From CALFVT01 sp964513675 (GTDB taxonomy: Bacteria; Pseudomonadota; Alphaproteobacteria; Caulobacterales; Maricaulaceae), in assembly GCA_964513675.1 (NCBI GenBank), contig CAZEOD010000006.1, positions 16,552 through 80,551 of the forward strand: DNA of 64,000 nucleotides, read 5' to 3'. Of this stretch, positions 25,435 to 33,228 are shown in pieces (position 1 is the stretch's first letter; each line of letters begins with the position of its first letter). A program made the translations under genes and the position numbers. The notes below the pieces were generated by a model. That model had not been told where the DNA came from. It made no database searches and saw only the letters and a list, made by a program, of their open reading frames with translations.

Positions 25435-26085
25435 ATGAAGACATCTGCAAAGCCAATCCTCTACTCCTTCCGCCGTTGCCCCTTTGCGATGCGGGGGCGC
25501 ATGGCGCTGCGGATTAGCGGAATTGATCATGAGCACCGCGAGATTATCTTGCGGGATAAGCCCGCGTCAATGCTCACATATTCCCCCAAAGGCACTGTGC
25601 CTGTTTTCATAACGAATAATCGGCAGGTTATCGACGAAAGCCTTGATGTTATGTCTTATGCGCTTGGGCAGAATGACCCAGAGGGCTGGCTTGCGGGGAA
25701 AGACGCGGCGGCGGATGCGCTGCTGGCCGATATTGATGGGCCATTTAAACATCACCTTGACCGCTATAAATATGCGAGCCGTTATAGTGAGGACGCCAAG
25801 CGCGGAGATGTCGACCTCTCTCATCGTCATAGGGCGTGCGAATATATCCAAAAGCTCGAAACGCAGCTAAGCGGCCACGCTTTTCTTGCGGGGGAAACTC
25901 GCGGATTTGCTGATATCGCTATTTTCCCGTTTATTCGGCAATTCGCCAATACAGACCGCGCATGGTGGGATGGTAACACCATGCCGCCTTATCCGGCCGT
26001 GCATAAATGGCTAGAGGGTCATTTAACATCTGATCTGTTTCGATCTGTTATGACAAAATACCCGCTTTGGGTTGATCCGTCATAA
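25435..26085 (+). CDS. Glutathione S-transferase family protein
   Basis: 216 residues: a thioredoxin-fold N-terminal domain (about 7-80) with the CPFA motif (YSFRRCPFAMRGRMAL) and the VPVF cis-proline region (GTVPVF), then an all-helical C-terminal domain (about 95-210; FADIAIFPFIRQF). The Cys in RRCPFA suggests a Cys-type GST with thiol-transfer or deglutathionylation activity. Substrate unknown. The ribosome site is weak. It lies just right of the scaffold gap. Confidence 0.85.
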   Translation: MKTSAKPILYSFRRCPFAMRGRMALRISGIDHEHREIILRDKPASMLTYSPKGTVPVFITNNRQVIDESLDVMSYALGQNDPEGWLAGKDAAADALLADIDGPFKHHLDRYKYASRYSEDAKRGDVDLSHRHRACEYIQKLETQLSGHAFLAGETRGFADIAIFPFIRQFANTDRAWWDGNTMPPYPAVHKWLEGHLTSDLFRSVMTKYPLWVDPS

Positions 26086-26267
26086 AGGCGAATATTACCA
26101 CATTTTCATATAGATAAACGCCAGATAAAATCTGCGTTCAGTCACTATTCAAACGGGGTTTTTATAAGGGTATTTGCGTGCGTCCCCTCTGTGTGCCGCC
26201 CACGGAAAACATCTTTATGAGGTGTCTTCTAGGGAGATTAAGGTCTTCACAGATCACGTAGCAGGGT

Positions 26268-26301
26268 GCGGGTCTTTACGTCTCTCTCCGTAATGACCCG
26301 C
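26268..26301. other. Long stem-loop between GST and the LysM gene
   Basis: Outer arms GCGGGTC (26268-26274) / GACCCGC (26295-26301), one T-T mismatch, inner arms TTACG (26276-26280) / CGTAA (26289-26293), and an 8-base pyrimidine loop: 12 paired bases in total. The next bases are CTCTGTCTTATC on the plus strand. It may terminate GST or belong to a small RNA. Confidence 0.5.
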
Positions 26302-26321
26302 CTCTGTCTTATCAAGATATT

Positions 26322-26341
26322 GACGCCGCTTAAGCGGCGTC
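26322..26341 (-). terminator. Perfect 20-bp palindrome just after the BON-LysM gene
   Basis: GACGCCGCTT/AAGCGGCGTC overlaps the end of the stop codon region of the BON-LysM gene. A strong hairpin, but without a T tract on either side. Confidence 0.5.
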
Positions 26342-26790
26342 TAAGCCGTTTTGATGTCCGGAATACGGAGCACTTGACCCGGATAAATTTTATCGGGGTG
26401 CGACAACATCGGCTTATTAGCTTCAAAAATTTCAGGATATAATTTCCATGTTCCGTAATAAGTCTTAGAAATCGCGGATAGCGTATCGCCTGATGCCACC
26501 GTGTGGAACCGTGACGCCCGGCCTTCGGTGCGCGTTTTAGCTTTATCTTCGACACCGCCAACGCCTTCGACATTGCCGACCGCCAGAATAATCTTCTCTT
26601 TCATTTCTTGCGAAACAGCTTCGCCGGATAGAACGACTTGACCATCATCATCGACATCAATCTCAACGCCCGTTTTATCCAGACCGAGATCATCAACTTC
26701 TTTCTCAAGCGCGTCTTTAGCCGCGCGTCCCTTAAAAATCTTACCCAGTCCGCGTCCCGCGGCTTTTACGAATGGAACCATTCCGAACAT
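26341..26790 (-). CDS. lysM: BON and LysM domain protein (YgaU/Kbp-like)
   Basis: 149 residues with a BON domain (about 25-85; VEIDVDDDGQVVLSGEA) and a C-terminal LysM domain (about 95-146; YTVASG-type start FHTVASGDTLSAISKTYYG and PDKIYPGQVLRIP). The E. coli homologue Kbp is a small potassium-binding protein; others bind peptidoglycan. There is no signal peptide, which fits Kbp-like cytoplasmic members. The VOC gene lies upstream on the same strand. A strong palindrome follows the stop codon. Confidence 0.9.
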   Translation of the reverse strand: MFGMVPFVKAAGRGLGKIFKGRAAKDALEKEVDDLGLDKTGVEIDVDDDGQVVLSGEAVSQEMKEKIILAVGNVEGVGGVEDKAKTRTEGRASRFHTVASGDTLSAISKTYYGTWKLYPEIFEANKPMLSHPDKIYPGQVLRIPDIKTA

Positions 26791-26809
26791 ATTTTTCTCC
26801 TTTTACGAC

Positions 26810-27190
26810 TCAGCTAGCTGAGGCCTCACTTTTGTTTTGCCATAATTCGATTTTAAGTCCAGCAGGATCAATGAACCAGCCAAAAATGCCGTAATCTGTA
26901 TCCTCAACATCGCCGATAATCTCCGCCCCGCCCGCTTTGGCCCGTGCTATCAGGGCCGGAACATCTTCGACGCGCAAATTAATCATAAACCCCGCCTGTG
27001 AGGGGGTGAAATAATCACTATCCGCTTTGAACGGCGACATCATGGTGAATCCAGCGCCGTCAGAGCGCCACTCAAAGCTCCCCCAATCTTTGACGTCAAC
27101 GCCCATATGTGTGCTCCACCATCCCCGATACGCCTCGATATCATCGACCTTAAAAAACACGCCGCCTAGACCTAAAATTTTGCCGCTCAT
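26810..27190 (-). CDS. VOC (glyoxalase/bleomycin-resistance) superfamily protein
   Basis: 126 residues with two beta-alpha-beta-beta-beta modules of the vicinal oxygen chelate fold: KILGLGGVFFKVDDIEAYRGWW at the start and FGWFIDPAGLKIELWQ at the end, the latter with the usual metal-ligand Glu. Members include glyoxalases, dioxygenases and antibiotic-binding proteins; the specific reaction is not evident. It is 19 bases upstream of the BON-LysM gene on the same strand and probably cotranscribed. Confidence 0.85.
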   Translation of the reverse strand: MSGKILGLGGVFFKVDDIEAYRGWWSTHMGVDVKDWGSFEWRSDGAGFTMMSPFKADSDYFTPSQAGFMINLRVEDVPALIARAKAGGAEIIGDVEDTDYGIFGWFIDPAGLKIELWQNKSEASAS

Positions 27191-27457
27191 GACCCCTCCT
27201 TATTTCATCTCAAACTTGCATCACATATAGCGAGCCCTCGCAAGATATATTCACCAGCCCTGCATGGTTTACCCTCAACAAGGTTTAAACAGGCACAGCT
27301 CCGATCATCGGGAACTTAGGATGGCAGAAATTTTACCGAAAATATTCCCCGCAAGTGATAAATAAACACTATAGTCCAGCTTTATACACGTAACTTACTC
27401 TAAAGACTTGGCCTGTTGATTTTTCCACTATATAGAGCGTGAAACGAGGTGAAACTA

Positions 27458-27520
27458 ATGAGTCCCATTTGGGGCCAAAAGGACATATATGTTTGGTATT
27501 ATTGCATCTGGCGGGATTAG
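27458..27520 (+). CDS. Possible 20-residue leader ORF overlapping a small membrane ORF
   Basis: ATG at 27458 with GAGGTGA upstream opens a 20-codon frame (MSPIWGQKDIYVWYYCIWRD) ending at 27520. It overlaps, in a different frame, the start of the 43-residue ORF at 27489. It is rich in Trp and Tyr. It may be a translated leader or chance. Confidence 0.3.
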   Translation: MSPIWGQKDIYVWYYCIWRD

Positions 27521-27620
27521 TATTCTCGGTTTTTCAATCAATCCGGCGCTTTTCGCTTTTTTATTAGTCGCCGTTTTATTTGGCGGTCTGAACATTCTCG
27601 ACTTTAAGCGCTTCGACTAG
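27489..27620 (+). CDS. 43-residue single-pass membrane protein
   Basis: The ATG at 27489 has AAAAGGA 5 bases upstream. The product starts MFGIIASGGISILGF, is hydrophobic through about residue 36 (FAFLLVAVLFGG) and ends with a short polar tail (DFKRFD). It ends 11 bases before the exchanger gene on the same strand, so the two are likely cotranscribed. Codon use looks like the neighbours. The role is unknown; a small partner subunit of the exchanger is a guess. Confidence 0.6.
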   Translation: MFGIIASGGISILGFSINPALFAFLLVAVLFGGLNILDFKRFD

Positions 27621-27631
27621 GCTGATCTCGC

Positions 27632-28600
27632 GTGGCCTTAAGCGCAGTTTTACTCCTTATTGGGATTATTATCCTTATTTTATCCGGGGACTGGATGGTT
27701 CGCGGCGCGGCGGCGCTTGCGCGGCATTGGGGTGTTCCCTCGCTAATTGTTGGCTTAACGATCGTTGCCTTTGGCACCTCCGCACCAGAGCTTTTTGTCT
27801 CCATCCAAGCCGTCCTTAACGGAACAAGTGAACTGGCAGCAGGGAATGTCATCGGATCCAATATCGCCAATGTCTTATTGGCCCTCGGCGCGCCGGCGCT
27901 GATTATGGCGATCCCAACCAATATGCCCGGGGTTGGGCGAAATGCAATGGTCGCGCTTTTTGCCACGCTATTATTTATCGGATTAGCGCTGATTAATACA
28001 CCTTTGCAGATTTGGCAGGGCGCTATCCTCTTTGCCTGTATTTTGATCTATCTTATTTGGATGTTTAGATTGGCCCGCTCCGGCGCTGAAGATCCAATCC
28101 TGAATGAAATGACAGAGATTGATGAGGGCGAAGACGGCCTCCCAACCAAAGTTTGGCTATCTTCGGTCTTTTTAATTATCGGATTAATTGGCTTGGCGGT
28201 TGGGGGGCGTTTGATCGTTGATAATGCCAGTGCTATCGCGGTTGGCTTCGGCGTCTCAGAAACAATTATCGGCCTCACGATTGTCGCTATCGGCACCTCC
28301 CTTCCCGAAGTTGCAACCGTTGTTATTGCGGCTTACCGTGGACAAACAGAGGTCGCGATTGGGAATGTCTTGGGCTCTAACGTCTTTAACATTTTTGCCG
28401 TTGCCGGTGCCGCCGCCTTAACTGGGCCCGTTGTCATTGATAAACAGCTACTTGTGTTTGATGTCTGGGTGATGCTCGCCGCGATGATAGCGCTTGTTGT
28501 CATTGTTCTCACGCGCATGCCAATCGGGAAAAAGACCGGCGGCATGTTCTTGGCCGGATATATTCTTTATATCGCTGCCCTTGTGCGCGGTATCATTTAG
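27632..28600 (+). CDS. Calcium/sodium antiporter (YrbG/CaCA family)
   Basis: A 322-residue membrane protein made of two inverted halves, each with the alpha-repeat signature: GLTIVAFGTSAPELF with GNVIGSNIAN, and GLTIVAIGTSLPEVAT with GNVLGSNVFN. The acidic residues of the repeats form the cation site. Ten membrane helices are expected. An acidic cytoplasmic loop (EMTEIDEGEDG) separates the halves. It begins at GTG 27632, 11 bases after a 43-residue membrane ORF; the ribosome site is weak, consistent with translational coupling. Confidence 0.92.
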   Translation: MALSAVLLLIGIIILILSGDWMVRGAAALARHWGVPSLIVGLTIVAFGTSAPELFVSIQAVLNGTSELAAGNVIGSNIANVLLALGAPALIMAIPTNMPGVGRNAMVALFATLLFIGLALINTPLQIWQGAILFACILIYLIWMFRLARSGAEDPILNEMTEIDEGEDGLPTKVWLSSVFLIIGLIGLAVGGRLIVDNASAIAVGFGVSETIIGLTIVAIGTSLPEVATVVIAAYRGQTEVAIGNVLGSNVFNIFAVAGAAALTGPVVIDKQLLVFDVWVMLAAMIALVVIVLTRMPIGKKTGGMFLAGYILYIAALVRGII

Positions 28601-28620
28601 CTTTACGTAACGCCGTCATT

Positions 28621-29007
28621 ATGATGATTGAAATTGAAAAAGACTTTCAGTTCGAAGCGGCCCATTACTTTGAGCATGCGGACGCGAATGATGCGTTTAA
28701 AAATATCCATGGTCACTCCTTTAAAGGCACGGTTCGTATCGAAGGCAATCCGCAAGAGCATAAAGGCTGGATACGTGACCTTTGGAAAATTGATGCGATT
28801 ATAAAAGACGTTATTGCGCCGCTCGACCATGTTATTCTTAATGATGTTGATGGGCTGGATGCGCCGGCGCTTGAACAAATTGCCATGTGGATTTTCAGCC
28901 GCCTTGCCCCTCGCCTGCCCGGACTAGCCTGCGTCGAAGTCGGGCGCCCCTCCTGCGGAGAGCGCGCGCGCTATAAAACCACAGCGACCGGACAGCAAGC
29001 CTCATGA
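28621..29007 (+). CDS. 6-pyruvoyl-tetrahydropterin synthase-like protein lacking the catalytic Cys
   Basis: A 128-residue T-fold protein. The zinc ligands are present (H15 in EAAHYF, H30 and H32 in IHGHSF) and the LDHVILND motif is kept. The catalytic Cys, normally four residues before the first His of HGH, is Phe26, and the conserved Glu near the C-terminus (ET motif) is absent (VGRPSCGERA). Classical QueD or PTPS chemistry is therefore doubtful. The stop overlaps the next gene as ATGA, and the cluster continues with a FolM-like reductase and folB, so a role in folate or pterin metabolism is inferred. Alternatively it may be a nonstandard queuosine enzyme. Confidence 0.8.
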   Translation: MMIEIEKDFQFEAAHYFEHADANDAFKNIHGHSFKGTVRIEGNPQEHKGWIRDLWKIDAIIKDVIAPLDHVILNDVDGLDAPALEQIAMWIFSRLAPRLPGLACVEVGRPSCGERARYKTTATGQQAS

Positions 29008-29777
29008 GCGGCGGCGCAGTCCTGATTACGGGCGGAGCGGCGCGCATTGGCGCTCATATCGCCCGCGGACTGGCGGCTGATGGTTGGGAGGTTTGCCTTC
29101 ACTATAACCGGTCAAAAAGCGCAGCCGATAGATTATGCCATGAGATTATCTCCGCAGGGGGCGCGGCTGTCTCTATTGGCGGGAACCTCGCCATACGGCA
29201 AGATGTGGGCAGGCTGATAACCCGCAGCGCCGCAGCTCTGGGGCGTCCACTCACGGCGCTTATCAATAACGCCTCGACCTTTAGCCCCGATACGGCCCAA
29301 AGTCACAATAATGCCCTTTTTGATTACCATATGGATATCAACCTGCGCGCGCCGCTTATGTTATCGCGGGATTTTGCCGCGCAATGTCCACAGGATGTAA
29401 CCGGCGTGATTATCAATATGATCGACCAGCGCGTTTTAAAACCAAACCCGACTTATTTCACCTATACCGCCGCGAAAACGGCCTTATATCACAGCACTAA
29501 AACACTCGCCCAAGCCTTAGCTCCGCATATTCGTGTTAACGGCATTGGCCCCGGCCCTAGCTTACAAAACACAGACCAAAGCGCTGAAATGTTTTTAAGT
29601 GAAGTGCAAAACACGCTGCTCAAGCGCGGCTCACCGCCCGAGGAGATTCTGGCGGGTATTCGTTACCTTCTCAATGCAATGTCCGTGACGGGGCAGATGA
29701 TTGCGATTGACGGCGGGCAACACCTCACATGGCAAACGGCGGATATTCTGGCGGCTACTCCAAAAGGAGCCATCTAA
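29004..29777 (+). CDS. Short-chain dehydrogenase, pteridine reductase/FolM-like
   Basis: 257 residues with the NADP-binding TGGAARIG loop (residues 9-16; the basic residue in HYNRSKS suggests NADPH), NNAS motif near 90, and an active-site YxxxK in YFTYTAAK. The NMIDQRV segment before it is typical of pteridine reductases and FolM, which reduce dihydropterins and dihydrofolate, rather than of FabG. It overlaps the PTPS-like gene by 4 bases and folB by 1 (TAATG), so it is part of a tight pterin operon. Reduction of a dihydropterin is the inferred role. Confidence 0.8.
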   Translation: MSGGAVLITGGAARIGAHIARGLAADGWEVCLHYNRSKSAADRLCHEIISAGGAAVSIGGNLAIRQDVGRLITRSAAALGRPLTALINNASTFSPDTAQSHNNALFDYHMDINLRAPLMLSRDFAAQCPQDVTGVIINMIDQRVLKPNPTYFTYTAAKTALYHSTKTLAQALAPHIRVNGIGPGPSLQNTDQSAEMFLSEVQNTLLKRGSPPEEILAGIRYLLNAMSVTGQMIAIDGGQHLTWQTADILAATPKGAI

Positions 29778-30190
29778 TGGCTATTAAATCAATTTTCCGC
29801 CTCCTTCGCGGCGAAACGCCTTCGCAATCCAACATGCGAATCTTCGTCCGCGGCCTTCGAATTGACGCTTTCATTGGCGTTCACCCGCATGAATATGAAC
29901 GCCGTCAACCCATTATAGTCGATGTTGAACTTGATATGGGCGATATGCCAGCCCCCAAAGAAGATCGCCTGCATGAAACATTAGATTACGGCGTGGTGGC
30001 ACAAAAGGTCGCAGCTATAGCGCTTGACAGTCACGTCCAGCTTGTAGAAACATTAGGTGATCGTGTGGCGTGTTGGGCTCTGTCATCTGATAAAAGAGTC
30101 CAAGCCTGTGCTGTACGTATATCGAAGCCACAAGCCCTAGATACCGCAGACCTAGCCGGTGTTGAAGTCATCAGACGACGTGACGACTAA
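29777..30190 (+). CDS. folB: Dihydroneopterin aldolase
   Basis: FolB cleaves 7,8-dihydroneopterin to 6-hydroxymethyl-dihydropterin and glycolaldehyde. The ATG at 29777 is chosen because AAAAGGAG lies 7 bases upstream and the codon overlaps the SDR stop (TAATG); an upstream in-frame start at 29729 lacks support. The 137-residue product shows DAFIGVHPHEYERRQ with the family Glu, LDYGVV, LVETLGDRVA and the catalytic-site Lys in RISKPQAL. It has a 20-residue N-terminal extension before the domain. Third gene of the pterin operon. Confidence 0.92.
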   Translation: MAIKSIFRLLRGETPSQSNMRIFVRGLRIDAFIGVHPHEYERRQPIIVDVELDMGDMPAPKEDRLHETLDYGVVAQKVAAIALDSHVQLVETLGDRVACWALSSDKRVQACAVRISKPQALDTADLAGVEVIRRRDD

Positions 30191-30207
30191 AACATAACCG
30201 AGCATTT

Positions 30208-30618
30208 ATGCCAGAGTCATATAGGCGCACGACAACGAAACGCGCACATATAACCGACAGCCTGAATGTGCTGGGTGGTCAGCTTGAAACCTGTTCGGTG
30301 AACCCTGTAACAGGGTTTTTCCGTGATGGGTGCTGCGAAACTCGTATTAATGACTCGGGCCGACATATTATATGCGCGCAAGTCACAACTGATTTTCTGA
30401 TTTTTTCAAAAAAGCAAGGGAATGACCTTATATCCCCCAACCCAGACTATAACTTTCCGGGCCTTAAAGCGGGAGATTTTTGGTGCATATGTCTTGACCG
30501 GTGGCGCGAAGCTTTAGATGCAGGCTGCCCGCCGCCCATACGCCTAGAAGCCACCCATGAAATTGCGCTAGAACGTATTCCGCTTGAGATGCTTAAAAAA
30601 CACGCTCTTGCTATATAA
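30208..30618 (+). CDS. DUF2237 family protein
   Basis: 136 residues matching the DUF2237 pattern throughout: LNVLGGQLETCS, PVTGFFRDGCCET, FLIFSKKQGNDLISP, FPGLKAGDFWCIC and LEATHEIALE. The function of the family is unknown. The conserved Cys residues (CCET, CIC) could bind a metal. It follows folB by 17 bases and is probably the last gene of that operon, 29 bases before uvrC. Confidence 0.85.
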   Translation: MPESYRRTTTKRAHITDSLNVLGGQLETCSVNPVTGFFRDGCCETRINDSGRHIICAQVTTDFLIFSKKQGNDLISPNPDYNFPGLKAGDFWCICLDRWREALDAGCPPPIRLEATHEIALERIPLEMLKKHALAI

Positions 30619-30647
30619 GCGAATGCGCTTAGGCTCTTTATGTGCCG

Positions 30648-32582
30648 ATGACTCAAAATAACAGCCCTGATATCGCCCCCGATACCCCCCCTGCGGCGAC
30701 AGCTGATTCCGCTGGTCTTTCAGAAAGTGTTTCAGAAAGTGTTTCAGAGACAGTTTCTGGCCCCCACCGCATTGCTGAATATGTAAAAACACTTCCCGAT
30801 GCCCCCGGCGTTTACCGTATGATCGACGATAAAGATACTGTACTTTATGTCGGCAAAGCTAAGAGCCTTGTGAAGCGTGTCTCGGCTTATAAAAGCTATA
30901 AACGTCACCCCATTCGCATACAGCGTATGATCCGCGCCACACAGCGAATGGAATTTGTGACGACAAGTTCAGAAGCCGAAGCGCTCTTGCTTGAAGCGAC
31001 GCTAATTAAGCGTCTCAAACCGCGTTATAATATCTTATTGCGCGATGATAAAAGCTTTCCCTATATCCTTGTGCGCAAAAATCATCCTGCTGGACAAATC
31101 AAAAAACATCGCGGCGCGCGGAAAACAAAAGGCGATTATTACGGCCCCTTCGCCTCGGCCGGCGCTGTGAATAGAACATTAGATACGCTGCAACGCGCTT
31201 TCAGGCTCCGCACCTGTAGCGATTCCATTTACGATGCCCGTACACGGCCTTGTATGCTCCACCAAATCAAGCGCTGCGCCGCGCCTTGCACAGGTGAAAT
31301 TTCGATAGAGAATTACAATAAGCTTGTCGATGAAGCCTCGGATTTCCTTAATGGACGTTCAAATGATCTACGCAAAAACCTTCAAGGGCAGATGTCGGAC
31401 GCCTCAAAAGCGTTGAAATTTGAAAAAGCGGCTGAAATTCGTGACCGCTTACAAGCCCTCGCCAAAGTCAGCACACATTCTGATACAAACCCGCAAAGCT
31501 TTCAAGAAGGTGATGTTCTCGCCCTGCATATGTCAGGCGGGCAGAGCTGTGTTCAGGTCTTTTTCTTTCGGGCCGGTCAAAATTGGGGCACGCGCGCATT
31601 TTTCCCCCGTCACAGTAAAGATGATGCGCCCGAACATATTCTTGATAGTTTCCTCGCGCAGTTTTATCTTCATAATCCCATTCCGCGCCATATTTTTGTT
31701 AATCATGATCTGCCCAGCCGCGTTTTGTTAGAACAAGCTTTATCTGAACGTTCAGACCGCAAAATTAAAATCATCAAACCACAACGCGGTGAGAAGCTTC
31801 GCCTTATAGAAAAAGCGATGAAAAACGCCGAAGATGCCCTCGCGCGTAAACGGGCAGAAACGGCCTCTCAGGCAAAACTCCTCAAGGGCGTTGCGGAAAA
31901 ATTTGACCTTGAAATGCCGCCGGAGCGCATAGAGATTTACGATAATAGCCACATTCAAGGCACGAATGCGATTGGCGCTTTTGTCGTGGCCGGCCCAGAT
32001 GGTTTCAACAAACGCGATTACCGCACATTTAACATCAAAGATCTCGAAACCAAGCCCGGTGATGATTACGCCATGATGCGCGAGGTTTTCCGCCGGCGCT
32101 TCTCTCGCCTCATGAAAGATGAAACGCTGATATGGCCGGATCTGATCTTAATTGATGGCGGCAAAGGGCAGCTTTCTGCGGTGACAGACACACTCGAAGA
32201 CCTCGGCGCATTGGGGCGCGTGCCGCTTGTATCGATCGCAAAAGGCCCAGACCGTAATGCAGGGCGCGAGGTGTTTTTTATGAACGACCGGCCTTCATTC
32301 ATGATGCCGCCGCGTGACCCCGTTTTATTCTACCTCCAGCGGCTACGCGATGAAGCGCATCGCTTTGCTATTGGTACACATGTCGCGCGCCGAAAAAAAC
32401 AGATGAAAACAAATCCACTCGATGGTATTGCAGGAATAGGAGCAAAGCGAAAACGCGAGTTACTTGCGCATTTTGGCTCTGCTAAAGGGGTAAAATCGGC
32501 CAGCCGTGATGACTTGGCCCGCGTCGAGGGGATCAGCGAAAAGCTGGCAGAGGTAATATATGACTACTTCAACACCGAGTGA
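30648..32582 (+). CDS. uvrC: Excinuclease ABC subunit C
   Basis: UvrC makes the dual incisions of nucleotide excision repair. From the ATG at 30648 (an in-frame GTG at 30642 is the alternative) the 644-residue protein has an N-terminal low-complexity extension with a SESVSESVSETVS repeat, then the GIY-YIG nuclease (APGVYRMI, LYVGKAKSL), a UVR helix pair (about 235-270), the RNase H-like nuclease domain (IEIYDNSHIQGTNAIGAFV, LILIDGGKGQL) and C-terminal helix-hairpin-helix motifs (GIAGIGAKRKRELL). Its 3' end overlaps the next gene by 23 bases. Confidence 0.96.
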   Translation: MTQNNSPDIAPDTPPAATADSAGLSESVSESVSETVSGPHRIAEYVKTLPDAPGVYRMIDDKDTVLYVGKAKSLVKRVSAYKSYKRHPIRIQRMIRATQRMEFVTTSSEAEALLLEATLIKRLKPRYNILLRDDKSFPYILVRKNHPAGQIKKHRGARKTKGDYYGPFASAGAVNRTLDTLQRAFRLRTCSDSIYDARTRPCMLHQIKRCAAPCTGEISIENYNKLVDEASDFLNGRSNDLRKNLQGQMSDASKALKFEKAAEIRDRLQALAKVSTHSDTNPQSFQEGDVLALHMSGGQSCVQVFFFRAGQNWGTRAFFPRHSKDDAPEHILDSFLAQFYLHNPIPRHIFVNHDLPSRVLLEQALSERSDRKIKIIKPQRGEKLRLIEKAMKNAEDALARKRAETASQAKLLKGVAEKFDLEMPPERIEIYDNSHIQGTNAIGAFVVAGPDGFNKRDYRTFNIKDLETKPGDDYAMMREVFRRRFSRLMKDETLIWPDLILIDGGKGQLSAVTDTLEDLGALGRVPLVSIAKGPDRNAGREVFFMNDRPSFMMPPRDPVLFYLQRLRDEAHRFAIGTHVARRKKQMKTNPLDGIAGIGAKRKRELLAHFGSAKGVKSASRDDLARVEGISEKLAEVIYDYFNTE

Positions 32583-33228
32583 GCCAGAGACAAGTCAAAC
32601 GGGCGGCAGGGTTGCAGATATCCTGACACTCATTCGCGCGCTGATTACGCCTATCATTATGATTATTATTATCAAAGGTTGGCCCCTGCCGGGTTATGCG
32701 CTCGCAGCTTCCATCATCTTTATTGGCGCGGCTCTGACCGATATTTTTGATGATTATTTTGGCGGCGCCCAAACCGCTTTGCACAGAAAATTGGGATGGT
32801 TTGATGATATTGCCGATATTATCCTTGTGATTGGAACACTGATAGCCATGTCATGGGTTATATATCACGCAGGGCTGATGACTTGGCTTATCGCTGTTCC
32901 TATTGCCTTATTCATTGGCAAAGAAATTCTTATTGGCCTGTTTAAAGGGTTTGAGCTTTCTAATCTTAATCCCATTGAAGACAGCCTTGCGACAGCGAAA
33001 AATGCGCTCTCCATGTTGGCTGTATCGGTTTTAATCGCCTCGCCGTGGCTTACGGCGTGGCTTGACGGGCTGCGCGCCGCAAGCGACCCTTATGCAGTTT
33101 ATAACGAATCTTCGCCTATATTTTGGCTGGTGGGCACAGGTTTGCTCTGGATTGCCGCGCTTATTGGCCTTATCCACGCCTTACGCCTGTTTCAGACGAC
33201 CCAAGATATTCAGGGTGACAATACATAA
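32560..33228 (+). CDS. Degenerate CDP-alcohol phosphatidyltransferase-family protein
   Basis: 222 residues, five to six membrane helices. The family motif DxxDGxxAR(x)8GxxxDxxxD is only partly kept: DIFDDYFGGAQ has the first two Asp but lacks the Gly and Ala-Arg, and LGWFDDIAD keeps the second Asp pair with altered spacing. Catalysis as a standard phosphatidyltransferase is doubtful. AGAGG stands 6 bases before the ATG. The gene overlaps uvrC by 23 bases and pgsA by 1 (TAATG), so it is cotranscribed with a canonical paralogue and may act as its partner or on another substrate. Confidence 0.7.
   Translation: MTTSTPSEPETSQTGGRVADILTLIRALITPIIMIIIIKGWPLPGYALAASIIFIGAALTDIFDDYFGGAQTALHRKLGWFDDIADIILVIGTLIAMSWVIYHAGLMTWLIAVPIALFIGKEILIGLFKGFELSNLNPIEDSLATAKNALSMLAVSVLIASPWLTAWLDGLRAASDPYAVYNESSPIFWLVGTGLLWIAALIGLIHALRLFQTTQDIQGDNT

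Noticed and set aside
26086..26340. Possible tRNA or structured housekeeping RNA
   Set aside because: No cloverleaf, SRP-RNA GGTCAGG/GGAAGCAGCC core, or RNase P-type conserved block was visible; only simple hairpins.
30719..30757. Tandem repeat in the uvrC 5' end as a mobile or CRISPR-like element
   Set aside because: It is a short in-frame 12-base repeat coding SESVSESVSETVS in a disordered extension of UvrC.
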